Made by a program: the position numbers and the translations under genes
The notes under the pieces: generated by a model
Told to the model about the DNA's origin: nothing
The model's database searches: none
The model's input: only the letters and a program-made list of their open reading frames with translations
Part shown: positions 1 through 9,103 of the stretch, piece by piece
How the letters are laid out: the number at the start of each line of letters is the position of its first letter
Numbering within the stretch: the stretch's first letter is position 1
Source: Roseibium salinum
GTDB lineage: Bacteria > Pseudomonadota > Alphaproteobacteria > Rhizobiales > Stappiaceae
Direction of reading: 5' to 3'
Assembly (NCBI RefSeq): GCF_026240905.1
Contig: NZ_JAPEVI010000003.1
Span: 4,466,501-4,530,500 of the forward strand
Length of the DNA stretch: 64,000 nt

Positions 1-23
1 ACAGCCCGCCGACAGGCGCATAA
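1..23 (+). CDS. C-terminal tail of an upstream gene (partial)
   Basis: One frame runs open from the window edge to a TAA at 21-23, eight bases before the next ATG. It would encode a short Ser-Pro-Pro-Thr-Gly-Ala ending. Because the next genes are importer permeases, the missing gene could be the periplasmic substrate-binding protein. That is inference from position only; nothing in 23 bases identifies it. Confidence 0.25.
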
Positions 24-30
24 CGGGTTC

Positions 31-978
31 ATGCTGCGGTATTTCCTCAAGAGATTGCTGTCCCTCGGGCTGAGCCTCGTGGCTGCATCCATCGTCATCT
101 TCCTGGCGCTGGAAGTGGTGCCGGGCGATCCGGCCGCCTATATGCTCGGCCTCAACGCCCAGGAGGATACGCTTGCGGCCCTCAGGCAAGAGCTTGGCCT
201 CACCGGGTCCATCCTGCAGCGTTACCTCTCCTGGACGGGGGGATTGCTGACCGGCGATTTCGGCGTTTCCTACACCTACCGCACCCCTGTCGCCGAAATG
301 ATCGGCGACAGGCTGTGGGTGTCGCTGCCGCTGGCGCTCTACGCCCTGACGCTGAGTACCCTGATCGCTTTTCCAGCCGGCATCTGGGCGGCCTCCCGGC
401 GCGGGTCCTATGTGGACGCCTCGGTCATGGGCGTGACCCAGCTGGGCGTTGCCATTCCCAACTTCTGGTTCGCCATGCTGATGGTGCTGGTCTTTGCCAT
501 CAATCTGCGCTGGTTTTCCGCCGGCGGCTTTCCGGGCTGGGACGCCGGGTTCTTCGTGGCTATGAAAGCCCTGACCCTGCCGGCCATTGCCCTGGCCCTG
601 CCGCAGGCCAGCATTCTCACCCGCGTGATGCGCTCCAGCCTGCTCGACACGCTCGGCGAGGACTTCATCCGCACGGCTCGGGCCAAGGGGCTCAACCGCC
701 GCCAAGCGCTGTGGCGCCACGCGCTGCGCAACGCGCTGATCCCGGTGCTGACCATCATGGGTCTGCAGTTCTCCTTCCTGCTGGCCGGGGCGATCATCAT
801 CGAGAACGTCTTCTTTCTGCCCGGTCTTGGCCGCCTGGTGTTCCAGTCGATCAGTGCCCGCGACATCATCGTCGTCGAAAGCATCGTCATGCTGCTCGTC
901 TTCGCGGTGATCATGGTCAATTTCGCCGTCGATATGGCCTATGCGCTGGTCGACCCGCGTCTGAGAAGGCGGCGCTAG
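31..978 (+). CDS. ABC transporter permease, DppB/OppB-type
   Basis: A 315-residue inner-membrane protein of the dipeptide/nickel/opine permease family. The N-terminus has a basic patch, a hydrophobic helix at about residues 10-30 and the family motif VVPGDPA. The cytoplasmic EAA-like loop (ARAKGL near residue 213) that docks on the ATPase is present, and the C-terminal FFLPGLGRLVF segment is typical. The stop codon is directly followed by the ATG of the second permease, so the two are translationally coupled. Length matches DppB proteins. The substrate cannot be read from the sequence; the neighbouring dehydrogenases suggest a catabolic importer. Confidence 0.93.
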   Translation: MLRYFLKRLLSLGLSLVAASIVIFLALEVVPGDPAAYMLGLNAQEDTLAALRQELGLTGSILQRYLSWTGGLLTGDFGVSYTYRTPVAEMIGDRLWVSLPLALYALTLSTLIAFPAGIWAASRRGSYVDASVMGVTQLGVAIPNFWFAMLMVLVFAINLRWFSAGGFPGWDAGFFVAMKALTLPAIALALPQASILTRVMRSSLLDTLGEDFIRTARAKGLNRRQALWRHALRNALIPVLTIMGLQFSFLLAGAIIIENVFFLPGLGRLVFQSISARDIIVVESIVMLLVFAVIMVNFAVDMAYALVDPRLRRRR

Positions 979-1809
979 ATGAGCTTCCTCGCCCACAGCC
1001 GGACGCTTCTTCCCGGCGCTCTGCTGACCCTGGTCTTCGCCGGCGCCGCTCTCCTGAGCCTCGTCTGGGTGCCCTATGACATAACGGTCCTGGACATTTC
1101 CGCCCGGATGAAGCCGCCGTCGCTCTCCCATCCGTTCGGCACCGACCAGTTCGGCCGGGATATCCTGAGCATGATCATGGTCGGCGCGCGCACCTCGATT
1201 GCGGTCGCTCTGGTGGCCGTGGGCATCGGCATGCTCGCCGGCGTGCCGCTGGGACTTGCGGCCGCGGCGCGCAAGGGCGGGTTTGCGGACGAATTCATCA
1301 TGCGGTCCAACGACCTGGTGTTCGCGTTTCCGAGCCTGCTGATCGCCGTCATGATCACCGCCGTTTTCGGTGCCTCGGCCCTCAATGCCATCATCGCCAT
1401 CGGAATCTTCAACATTCCCGTTTTCGCGCGGCTGACGCGTGGCGCGGCGCTGTCGCTCTGGAGCCGGGACTATATCCTGGCGGCCCGGGTGGCGGGCAAG
1501 GGTGCGGCGAGGATCTCGCTGGAGCATATCCTGCCGAACGTCGCCAACCTGCTGATCGTCCATGGCACGATCCAGTTCTCGCTCGGCATCCTGGCCGAAG
1601 CGGGCCTCAGCTATGTCGGGCTCGGCGCGCAGCCGCCGACGGCCAGTTGGGGCCGCATGCTCGCCGACAGCCAGACGATGATCTCGCTTGCGCCGCATCT
1701 GGCACTGTTTCCGGGACTGGCCATTCTTCTCACCGTGCTCGGGCTCAACCTGACCGGCGACGGACTGCGTGACCTTCTCGATCCGAAACTGCGGAGGGCC
1801 CGCTCATGA
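979..1809 (+). CDS. ABC transporter permease, DppC/OppC-type
   Basis: A 276-residue partner permease, normal length for DppC. It has an N-terminal helix at about 12-35, the family motif HPFGTDQFGRDILS near residue 50, further hydrophobic segments, and an EAA-like loop (AARVAGKG, about residues 158-165). It starts immediately after the first permease and overlaps the following ATPase gene by four bases (ATGA). The two permeases should form the heterodimeric membrane channel of one importer. Confidence 0.93.
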   Translation: MSFLAHSRTLLPGALLTLVFAGAALLSLVWVPYDITVLDISARMKPPSLSHPFGTDQFGRDILSMIMVGARTSIAVALVAVGIGMLAGVPLGLAAAARKGGFADEFIMRSNDLVFAFPSLLIAVMITAVFGASALNAIIAIGIFNIPVFARLTRGAALSLWSRDYILAARVAGKGAARISLEHILPNVANLLIVHGTIQFSLGILAEAGLSYVGLGAQPPTASWGRMLADSQTMISLAPHLALFPGLAILLTVLGLNLTGDGLRDLLDPKLRRARS

Positions 1810-3405
1810 GCCTTCTGACGATCGAAAACCTGTCGCTGGCAATCCATGGCCTGCCGATCCTTGAAAACGTCTCCATGAGCGTCCACCCCGCACACATCCT
1901 CGGCGTCATCGGCGAAAGCGGGTCGGGCAAATCGATCACCGCCTTCAGCGTCATGCAGCTTCTGCCCAACGGCACGCAGTGCTCGGGCCGGATTTTCCTT
2001 GCGGGCGAGGAGATCCTGTCGAAAAGCGAAGCCGAGCTGTGCCGGATCCGCGGGCGGGATGTCGGGATGGTGTTTCAGGAGCCGATGACCGCGCTCAATC
2101 CGCTGAAGACCATCGGGGCGCAGGTTGCCGAGACGATCCTGATCCACGAAAAGGTCTCGAAAAAAGAGGCTCTGGCCCGGGCGGCCGAAGCGCTCAGGCG
2201 GGCCGAGCTGCCGCAGGACCGGTTCCCGCTGTCGCGCTATCCGCACGAGCTCTCCGGCGGTCAGCGCCAGCGGGTGGTGATCGCCATGGCGATCGCGCTC
2301 CGGCCCAGGCTGCTGATCGCCGACGAGCCGACCACCGCGCTCGATGTCACCACCCAGGCGCAGATCCTCGACCTGTTGAAGCGGCTGGTGGCCGAAGACG
2401 GCATGGGGCTGATGCTGATCAGCCACGATCTTGCAGTCGTCGCCGATCTTGCCGACGACCTGGTGATCATGCGCAAGGGCGAAGTCGTGGAGGCCGGCGC
2501 GGCAAAGGCGCTGTTCGCCAACATGAAGCATCCTTATTCGCAGGCACTCCTGGAAGCCTCGAGCCATGTTCCCGAGCGGGCCGGGGAGAGGGCGGACCAT
2601 CCGCTTCTGGAAGTGCGCAGCGTGGTGCGCGACTATGTTACCCACAGCCACGGCTGGTGGGGCGGGGCATCGCAGTTTCGGGCCGTCGATGAGGTCAGCT
2701 TTACCATTCGCAAGGGCGAAAGCCTGGGGCTCGTCGGCGAGATCCGGCTGCGGAAAGTCCACCCTGACCCGGGCCATTCTCGGCTTGGAGGAGGTGCAGG
2801 GCGGCGAGATCCTGTTTGACGGACAGCCGGTCTATACCGGCAGCCACGCGAACAGGGCAGTCCGCCGGCGCATGCAGGTGGTGTTCCAGGATCCCTATGG
2901 CAGCTTCAATCCGCGCTGGAAGGTCGACCGGCTGGTCACCGAGCCGTTCCACCTGCTCGATGAGCCGCCGAGGGGAGCGGACCGGGACAACGCCATTGTC
3001 GAGGCGCTGGAGAGTGTCGGGCTGAGCGCGGACGACCGGCACAAATACATCCACGAGTTCAGCGGCGGCCAGCGTCAGCGCATCGCGATCGCCCGCGCGC
3101 TGATCATCAAGCCGGACCTGATCATCCTGGACGAAGCGGTCTCGGCGCTGGACGTCTCGGTGCGCGCGCAGGTGCTCGACCTCCTGGCCTCCCTGAGCGA
3201 CCGGTTCGGCCTGACCTATCTCTTCATCAGCCATGACCTCAGCGTCGTCCGCTCGATCACAGACCGGGTGCTGGTCATGAAAGCCGGAAAGATTGTCGAG
3301 GAGGGCCCGACCGGCTCCGTCTTCGATGCCCCGAAACACGATTACACGCGACAACTGGTGGCCGCGGCCCCGGTCCTGCCGGCGGACATGGCCGCTGTCA
3401 GTTGA
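1806..3405 (+). pseudogene. Fused DppD-DppF-type ABC ATPase, single-base frameshift
   Basis: Two nucleotide-binding domains in tandem, as in GsiA/YejF-like fused ATPases. The first has Walker A GESGSGKS (residues 36-43), signature LSGGQRQR and Walker B LLIADEP. The second has signature FSGGQRQR and LIILDEA. The reading frame changes at about 2741-2743, inside the second Walker A: the sequence reads Gly-Glu-Ile-Arg, but removing one base restores GESGCGKST. The corrected gene is 1599 nt (532 residues). The two open pieces are 1806-2819 and an overlapping frame that ends at 3405. Since everything else is intact, this is either a sequencing or assembly indel or a very recent mutation. If real, the importer would lose its second ATP site. 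Confidence 0.85.
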
Positions 3406-3421
3406 GACATCTGGAGGATGC

Positions 3422-4876
3422 ATGAGCCAGGAGCTGAATCTTTGGTACGATCCGGGGAAATGCCTGATCGGCGGGAAATGGGTTGCCTCGGCGAGCGGCG
3501 AGACGCTGCCGCTCAATAACCCCTCCACCGGTGAGCAGATAGGAGCGATTGCGCGGGGCAATGGGCAGGACATCGACGCCGCCGTTGCCGCCGCCGAGGC
3601 GGCGAGGGTAGGGCCGTGGGGCAAGCTGACGGCGGCCGAGCGCGGCCGCCTGCTGTTCCGCATCAGCCAGAAGGTGCTGGAACGGGTCGAGGATCTTGCG
3701 CGGATCGAGGCCATCGACGTCGGCAAGCCGCTGAAGCAGGCACGCGCCGATGCGCTCGCCCTGGCGCGCTATCTGGAGTTTTACGGCGGAGCGGCCGACA
3801 AGCTTCATGGGGAGACGATCCCCTATCTCGACGGCTATACGGTCTACACGTTGCGCGAACCGCACGGGGTGACCGGCCATATCGTTCCCTGGAACTATCC
3901 GATGCAGATCATCGGCCGGTCCGTCGGGGCGGCGCTTGCGACCGGGAACGCCTGCGTCCTGAAACCGGCCGAAGACGCCTGCCTGACGGCACTCGCCTTT
4001 GCCGATCTGGCACAGCAGGCCGGGCTGCCGGACGGAGCGCTGAACGTCGTGCCGGGGCTTGGCTCGGAGGCCGGTGCCGCGCTTTCCGCGCATCCGGGGG
4101 TGAACCACATCAGTTTCACCGGCTCCGTCGCGACGGGAGTTCAGGTGCAGACCGCGGCGGCAAGGAACGTGGTGCCCGTCACCTTGGAACTGGGCGGCAA
4201 GTCACCCCAGCTGGTCTTTGCCGACGCGGATCTGGACGCCGCGCTGCCGTTTCTGGTGAATGCCGGCATCCAGAACGCCGGCCAGACCTGTTCGGCCTCC
4301 TCGCGCATTCTCGTCCATCGCTCGCTCCACGATCAGGTGGTCGAGCGCATGGCCGCCCGGTATTCCTCGCTCCAGGTCGGGCCGGCCCTTGCCGATCTCG
4401 ATGTCGGTCCGCTGATCTCGGCCAGGCAGAAGTCGATCGTCTCCGGTTTCCTGGGTCGCGGTACGGATCTTGAAAAGGCCGCCGAGGGTGTCCTGCGCGA
4501 TGCTCCCGATGGCGGCAACTATGTCAGGCCGACGCTGTTTGCCGGTGTCTCCCCGACGCACACCCTGGCGCAGGACGAGATTTTCGGTCCGGTTCAGGTC
4601 GTCATTCCCTTCGACGACGAGGAGCAGGCCGTCGCGATCGCCAATGGCACCGACTACGGCCTCGTGGCGAGCATCTGGTCCCGCGACGGCGCGCGGCAGA
4701 TGCGGGTGGCGAAGAAGATCCGCACCGGCCAGGTCTTCATCAACAATTACGGCGCCGGCGGCGGGGTCGAACTGCCCTTCGGCGGCATGGGCAAGTCCGG
4801 CCACGGCCGCGAAAAGGGGTTCGAGGCGCTCTACGGTTTCACGGTGCTGAAGACGGTCGCGGCCTATCACGGCTGA
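3422..4876 (+). CDS. NAD(P)-dependent aldehyde dehydrogenase
   Basis: A 484-residue member of the ALDH superfamily that oxidises an aldehyde to the acid. It has the conserved PWNYPMQ segment in the cofactor domain, FTGSVATG at the nucleotide-binding loop, the general-base Glu256 in LELGGKSPQ and the catalytic Cys290 in NAGQTCSA. Late motifs EIFGPV and the C-terminal PFGGMGKSG are also there. The ATG at 3422 is chosen because GGAGG lies at 3413-3417 and the protein then has the usual family N-terminus. It lies 16 bp after the ABC ATPase gene and probably shares its transcript. It resembles betaine-aldehyde/gamma-aminobutyraldehyde type enzymes; the exact substrate is unknown. Confidence 0.93.
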   Translation: MSQELNLWYDPGKCLIGGKWVASASGETLPLNNPSTGEQIGAIARGNGQDIDAAVAAAEAARVGPWGKLTAAERGRLLFRISQKVLERVEDLARIEAIDVGKPLKQARADALALARYLEFYGGAADKLHGETIPYLDGYTVYTLREPHGVTGHIVPWNYPMQIIGRSVGAALATGNACVLKPAEDACLTALAFADLAQQAGLPDGALNVVPGLGSEAGAALSAHPGVNHISFTGSVATGVQVQTAAARNVVPVTLELGGKSPQLVFADADLDAALPFLVNAGIQNAGQTCSASSRILVHRSLHDQVVERMAARYSSLQVGPALADLDVGPLISARQKSIVSGFLGRGTDLEKAAEGVLRDAPDGGNYVRPTLFAGVSPTHTLAQDEIFGPVQVVIPFDDEEQAVAIANGTDYGLVASIWSRDGARQMRVAKKIRTGQVFINNYGAGGGVELPFGGMGKSGHGREKGFEALYGFTVLKTVAAYHG

Positions 4877-4974
4877 ACCTGTGGGGCGTCCATTGAGCGG
4901 ATGAAGCAACGCGGGAAACCGCGGTCGGAGAGCCGGACCGTCGGCTTGAAGCCTTGAAGGTTGGGGCTCTCCGG

Positions 4975-5002
4975 TCCCGGCTCGCGCTGCGCTTGGCCGG
5001 GA
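4975..5002. repeat. Palindromic intergenic repeat, family 1 (copy 1)
   Basis: A short inverted repeat (TCCCGGC ... GCCGGGA around a GC-rich loop) lying between the aldehyde dehydrogenase and dehydrogenase genes. A 27-base core, from CCCGGCTCGCG to GGCCGGGA, recurs identically at 9113-9139. It is therefore a dispersed hairpin repeat rather than a chance terminator. Confidence 0.6.
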
Positions 5003-5034
5003 TGACGAACCGTGAGGGGCCTCGATAGCCGAAA

Positions 5035-5080
5035 ACCTCGTCCTTCGAGACGGCGCTTTGCGCCGCCTCAGGATGAGGGG
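5035..5080. repeat. Palindromic intergenic repeat, family 2 (copy 1)
   Basis: An imperfect palindrome: a left arm CCTCGTCCTTCGAGACGGCG, a short CTTT loop and a right arm ending in CTCAGGATGAGG. The same CCTTCGAGAC and CTCAGGATGAGG modules return twice at 23191-23297. This type of repeat (TTCGAGACG...CTCAGGATGAGG) is widespread between genes of Rhizobiales. It occupies part of the 289-base gap between the two oxidoreductase genes. Confidence 0.7.
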
Positions 5081-5165
5081 TTTGCGGAAAGATACAAAGG
5101 ATCGCGCGTCTTGGAGCAACGGTTCTGATGACGGCGGAGAGCAGGAATATGAACGGGAGATCGAG

Positions 5166-5906
5166 ATGAGATTGCAGGGAAAAACAGCCATCGTGACGGG
5201 TGGGGCTTCCGGGTTCGGGGCAGGTATCGTGCGCAAGTTCGCGGCCGAGGGGGCAAGGGTCCTGATTGCGGATCTGAACATTGCCCTCGGCGAAGAGATC
5301 GCCAGCGAAGTGGGCGGCATCGCGGTAAAGGTCGACGTCGCTTCGAATGACAGTGTCAAACTGCTGGCCGAAACCGCCTTCACCACGTTCGGGACAGTCG
5401 ACATCCTGGTCAACAATGCCGGCATTACCCATCTGCCCAAGCCGATGCAGGACGTCAGCGAAGAGGAGTTCGACCGCGTGATGGCGGTCAACTGCAAGTC
5501 GGTCTATCTGACGGCGCGGCATTTCGCGCCCCGGATGATCGCGGCCGGCACGGGCGCGATCCTGAATGTCGCCTCGACCGCAGGCCTCAGCCCGCGCCCG
5601 CGCCTCAACTGGTACAATGCCTCGAAAGGCTGGATGATCACCGCCACCAAGACCATGGCGGTGGAACTTGCTCCCTCCGGCGTGCGCGTCAATGCGATCT
5701 GCCCGGTGGCCGGGGAAACGCCTCTGCTGAAAAGCTTCATGGGCGAGGACACTCCCGAAATGCGCGCCAAGTTCCTTTCAACGATCCCGATCGGGCGGTT
5801 CTCTACCCCCGAGGACATGGGCAACGCCGCCTGTTTCCTGTGTTCGGACGAGGCCGGCATGGTCACCGGCGTTGCCATGGAGGTTGATGGCGGGCGCTGC
5901 ATCTGA
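5166..5906 (+). CDS. Short-chain dehydrogenase/reductase (glucose 1-dehydrogenase-like)
   Basis: A 246-residue classical SDR oxidoreductase. It has the NAD(P)-binding motif TGGASGFG (residues 11-18), NNAG, and the active-site YNASK (Tyr150, Lys154), with the usual C-terminal EVDGG. An in-frame extension back to 5058 exists but runs through the upstream repeat and is not protein-like; GGGAG shortly before the 5166 ATG supports this start. It follows the aldehyde dehydrogenase after a repeat-filled gap. The pair could oxidise an alcohol via an aldehyde to an acid, which is inference from position. Confidence 0.92.
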   Translation: MRLQGKTAIVTGGASGFGAGIVRKFAAEGARVLIADLNIALGEEIASEVGGIAVKVDVASNDSVKLLAETAFTTFGTVDILVNNAGITHLPKPMQDVSEEEFDRVMAVNCKSVYLTARHFAPRMIAAGTGAILNVASTAGLSPRPRLNWYNASKGWMITATKTMAVELAPSGVRVNAICPVAGETPLLKSFMGEDTPEMRAKFLSTIPIGRFSTPEDMGNAACFLCSDEAGMVTGVAMEVDGGRCI

Positions 5907-6021
5907 AGGTGACGATTTTCCGCCGGCGCCACTCCCTTCGGCGCTGTCGTGCTGACCGGCATGCACGGCGCGCGCGGAGGGGCCCGGCGAACATCGCGCG
6001 TCGCGCTTGCCCTACTCCAGG

Positions 6022-6075
6022 TTGGAATGCTTCCAAAAGATAAAACTTGACTGTGGCAGTCATGAAAAATAAGAC
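6022..6075 (+). promoter_or_regulatory. Putative promoter with two inverted-repeat operators, iron-uptake operon
   Basis: A TTGACT hexamer (6047-6052), 17-base spacer and TAAGAC (6070-6075) form a plausible sigma-70 promoter. A perfect inverted repeat TGACT-GTGGC-AGTCA (6048-6062) overlaps the -35 element, and a second one, TTGGAA-TGC-TTCCAA (6022-6036), lies just upstream. Placement suggests repression at the first and activation or repression at the second. The genes served encode an iron-chelate importer, so an iron-responsive regulator is likely, but neither repeat is a textbook Fur, Irr or RirA site to my knowledge. Confidence 0.45.
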
Positions 6076-6076
6076 C

Positions 6077-6110
6077 AAAACAGGAGTATAAAGCTCCAGT
6101 TTTATCTTTT
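6077..6110 (+). terminator. Terminator-like leader hairpin upstream of the iron-uptake operon
   Basis: The arms AAAACAGGAG (6077-6086) and CTCCAGTTTT (6094-6103) pair at nine of ten positions around a seven-base loop, and ATCTTTTCTTATT follows. This is the shape of an intrinsic terminator, yet it lies between the promoter and the GTG start at 6128. It may be an attenuator, or a terminator for anything transcribed from upstream. Confidence 0.5.
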
Positions 6111-6127
6111 CTTATTCCGAGGCAGAC

Positions 6128-7267
6128 GTGACCAAGATCAGGGATTTCGCAGCTTCTGTGCTGCTGACAGCAGCGCTCCTACCGGCCGGCGCGGCAGCGG
6201 CCGATACCATCACCGTTACCGACATCACCGGACGGACCGTCCAGGTCGAGGGCCCGGTGGAAAAGGTCATTCTCGGCGAAGGCCGCCAGATCTATTTCAC
6301 CGCGGCGCTGGATACCGAAGAGCCGTTCAGGCGCGTCGTCGGCTGGCGCGACGATTTCGAGAAGGCCGATAATGACGGCTATCACCAGTATCTCGAAAAA
6401 TATCCGGAAATGGCGGAGCTGCCGACCTTTGGCGGCATGAAGGACGGGACCTTCGATGTCGAGCAGGCCGTTGCCCTCGATCCGGATGTGATCATCCTCA
6501 ACATCGACGCCAAGGCGGCGACCGAAGAGGGCGGATACATCGAGAAGCTGGAGAAGGTCGGGATTCCGGTCGTCTTCATCGACTTCCGCGAAAAGCCGAT
6601 GGCCCATACGGAGCCGTCCATGCGCATCATCGGCAAGCTCTACGACAAGGAAGAGCAGGCGGAAGCCTTCATCAGGTTCCGTGCCGAAGAAATCGCGAAA
6701 GTCACCGACCGGCTGGCAGCGGAAAAGGACCTGAAGCGGCCGGTCGTCTTCATGGAGCGAGCCGGCGGCTATTCCGACGATTGCTGCATGTCCTTCGGCA
6801 ACGAGAATTTCGGCATGATGGTGGAACTTGCCGGCGGCACGAACATGGCCAGCAACATCATTCCGGGCACCTTCGGCACCGTGAACCCGGAGCAGATCAT
6901 CGCGTCCAATCCGGACCACGTGATCGTCACCGGGGCCAACTGGGACCTCTATGTGCCCGGCGGCGCATGGGTGGGCGTCGGCAGCGGCGCGGATCCGGAG
7001 GTCACGTCGGAAAAGCTTGCCAACCTGATGGAGCGGCCGGGCTTCACGGGCGTCAAGGCCGTGCAGGAGGGCAACGTGCACGCCATCTGGCACCAGTTCT
7101 ACAACAGTCCGTACCAGTTCGTGGCCATCCAGCAGATCGCCAAGTGGCTGAATCCGGACCTGTTTGCCGATATCGATCCGGATGCCACCTTCAAGGAGCT
7201 GCATGACCGGTTCCTGCCGATCGACTACCGGCCGGGCTACTTCGTCTCGCTGAAATCGGATGGCTGA
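6128..7267 (+). CDS. Iron-chelate ABC transporter substrate-binding protein (FecB/BtuF-like)
   Basis: A 379-residue periplasmic binding protein. A GTG start is preceded by GAGG, and the first 25 residues form a classic signal peptide (hydrophobic core, Ala-rich end near AGAAAADT). It then has the class III binding-protein opening DITGRTVQVEGPVEKVI and a second lobe with ASNPDHVIVTG. Two adjacent cysteines (DDCCMSFG) in the middle are unusual. The stop overlaps the permease start by eight bases, fixing the operon order binding protein, permease, ATPase. The family binds ferric siderophores, haem or cobalamin; which one is unknown. Confidence 0.9.
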   Translation: MTKIRDFAASVLLTAALLPAGAAAADTITVTDITGRTVQVEGPVEKVILGEGRQIYFTAALDTEEPFRRVVGWRDDFEKADNDGYHQYLEKYPEMAELPTFGGMKDGTFDVEQAVALDPDVIILNIDAKAATEEGGYIEKLEKVGIPVVFIDFREKPMAHTEPSMRIIGKLYDKEEQAEAFIRFRAEEIAKVTDRLAAEKDLKRPVVFMERAGGYSDDCCMSFGNENFGMMVELAGGTNMASNIIPGTFGTVNPEQIIASNPDHVIVTGANWDLYVPGGAWVGVGSGADPEVTSEKLANLMERPGFTGVKAVQEGNVHAIWHQFYNSPYQFVAIQQIAKWLNPDLFADIDPDATFKELHDRFLPIDYRPGYFVSLKSDG

Positions 7268-8334
7268 CATGCAGGCGACGGACACGGTTCCGGTCGAAAC
7301 GGGGCGCGGCTTATACCGCGCCCTCAGCTTCAGGCGGCTGCTGATCATCGGCGGCCTTTTCGCTGCCCTGGCGGCGACATTCTCCCTGGACCTTGCGCTC
7401 GGCCCGGCGCGCTATCCCCTGAGCGAGGTCCTGTCGGCGCTGTTCTTCCCCGGCAGCGCCGATCTGCAGACGCGGGTGGTGATCTGGGATATCCGCATGC
7501 CGATCGCCCTGATGGCCATCTCGGTCGGCGGGTGCCTCTCGCTCGCCGGTGCCCAGATGCAGACCATCCTGGCAGAATCCGCTGGCCAGCCCGTTCACCC
7601 TCGGGATTTCGGCCGCCGCCGGTTTCGGCGCCGCGCTCGGCCTTGTCGCGGGCGTTGCCATCTTTCCGGCGGCCGTCCAGTACATGGTGCCGTTCAACGC
7701 CTTCATCATGGCGATGGGCGCATCGCTGTTCATCTACGTGTTTTCCACCTTCCGGGGCGTGACCGTCCAGACCATTGTCCTTCTGGGGATCGCGCTGGTG
7801 TTCACGTTCAACGCGCTGCTTTCGCTGCTGCAATATCTCGCCTCCGAACAGGCGCTGGCGGCGGTCGTCTTCTGGACCATGGGCTCGCTCACCAAGGCCA
7901 CGTGGGGCAAGGTCTATGCAACCTTCGCGGTGCTGGTCGTCTGCGTGCCGTTCTTCGCCCGCAACGCCTGGCCGCTGACAGCGCTGCGGCTGGGCGATGC
8001 CAAGGCGGCGAGCTTCGGGGTGAACATCCGCTCGCTGCGCCTCAAGACCCTGCTCGGCGTCAGCCTCTTGGCGGCCATTCCGGTTTCCTTCGTCGGAACG
8101 ATCGGGTTTGTCGGCCTGGTGGGGCCGCATGTTGCCCGCATGCTCGTCGGGGAGGACCAGCGCTTCTTCCTGCCGGCAGCGATCCTGTGCGGCTCGCTGA
8201 TGCTGTCGGCGACCTCGGTGGTCTCCAAGATGATCCTGCCCGGTGCAGTCCTGCCCATCGGCGTCATCACCGCGCTTGTGGGCGTGCCCTTCTTCTTCGC
8301 GCTGATCTTTGCTGACCGGAGGAACTCTTGGTAA
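7260..8334 (+). pseudogene. FecCD-family ABC permease, single-base frameshift
   Basis: A polytopic permease of the BtuC/FecCD family. The first piece covers residues to GAQMQTIL, in frame from 7260. The rest (PLASPFTLGISAAAGFG ... GLVGPHVARML ... GALLL-like end) is in another frame to 8334. The switch is at 7573-7578, where one surplus base separates the two halves of the conserved segment that normally reads as Asn-Pro-Leu-Ala. The corrected gene is 1074 nt, 357 residues, which is full length. As the binding protein and ATPase on each side are intact, an indel error in the sequence is a serious alternative to true inactivation. Confidence 0.85.
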
Positions 8335-9086
8335 CGCTCAAGCTTCATGAACTGGGTGCGAAATACGGTGCCGAACTGATGGTCGAGGGCATCTCCACGC
8401 CCGAGATCCGCGGCGGGGAAATGACCGCGGTGATCGGCCCCAACGCCGCCGGCAAGTCGACGCTGTTCAAGCGCGTGGCCGGTCTTTTGAAAGGCCCGGG
8501 CACGGTGGTTCTGGAAGGCGCCCGCTCCGAAGCGCGGGAGGCCATTCGCTACATGCCCCAGGACACGAGCGCCAACGCGGTGCTCACGGTCTATGAATCA
8601 ATTCTGCTCGCCGCCAAGCAGGGGGCCGGATGGCGGGTGCATGACCATGAGCTGGTCGAGATCGACCGGATCCTGCAGGCCCTGCAGATCACCGACCTGG
8701 CCTTCCGCAATCTCGGTGAACTCTCCGGAGGACAGCGCCAGCTCGTCTCGATCGCGCAGGCGCTGGTGCGCGATCCGCAGGTCCTGTTGATGGACGAGCC
8801 GACCTCGGCACTCGATCTTTACCGTCAGGTGGAAGTGCTGAACTTCATGCAGGCGCTCGCCCGCCGCAAGGGCATGCTGGTGCTGATCGCCCTGCACGAT
8901 CTCAATCATGCCCTGCGCTACTGCACCAACACCATCGTGCTGGCCTCGGGCCGGATGGTCGCGGCCGGGCCGTCGGCAGAAGTCATCACGCCGGATCTCA
9001 TGCGCGAGATCTACCGGGTCGAGGCCAGGATCGAGTCCTGCTCGCGCGGGGAGCCGCACATCATCATCGACCGCGCCGCGGCTTGA
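8328..9086 (+). CDS. Iron-chelate ABC transporter ATP-binding protein (FecE-like)
   Basis: A 252-residue ATPase with Walker A GPNAAGKS (about residues 37-44), signature LSGGQRQL, Walker B VLLMDEP and switch His in LHDLNHAL. The start is a TTG at 8328 preceded by GGAGGAA, overlapping the end of the permease by seven bases. It should power the importer formed with the two upstream genes. Family length and motif order are normal. Confidence 0.92.
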   Translation: MVTLKLHELGAKYGAELMVEGISTPEIRGGEMTAVIGPNAAGKSTLFKRVAGLLKGPGTVVLEGARSEAREAIRYMPQDTSANAVLTVYESILLAAKQGAGWRVHDHELVEIDRILQALQITDLAFRNLGELSGGQRQLVSIAQALVRDPQVLLMDEPTSALDLYRQVEVLNFMQALARRKGMLVLIALHDLNHALRYCTNTIVLASGRMVAAGPSAEVITPDLMREIYRVEARIESCSRGEPHIIIDRAAA

Positions 9087-9103
9087 GTTTGATTATCCGT
9101 CAA

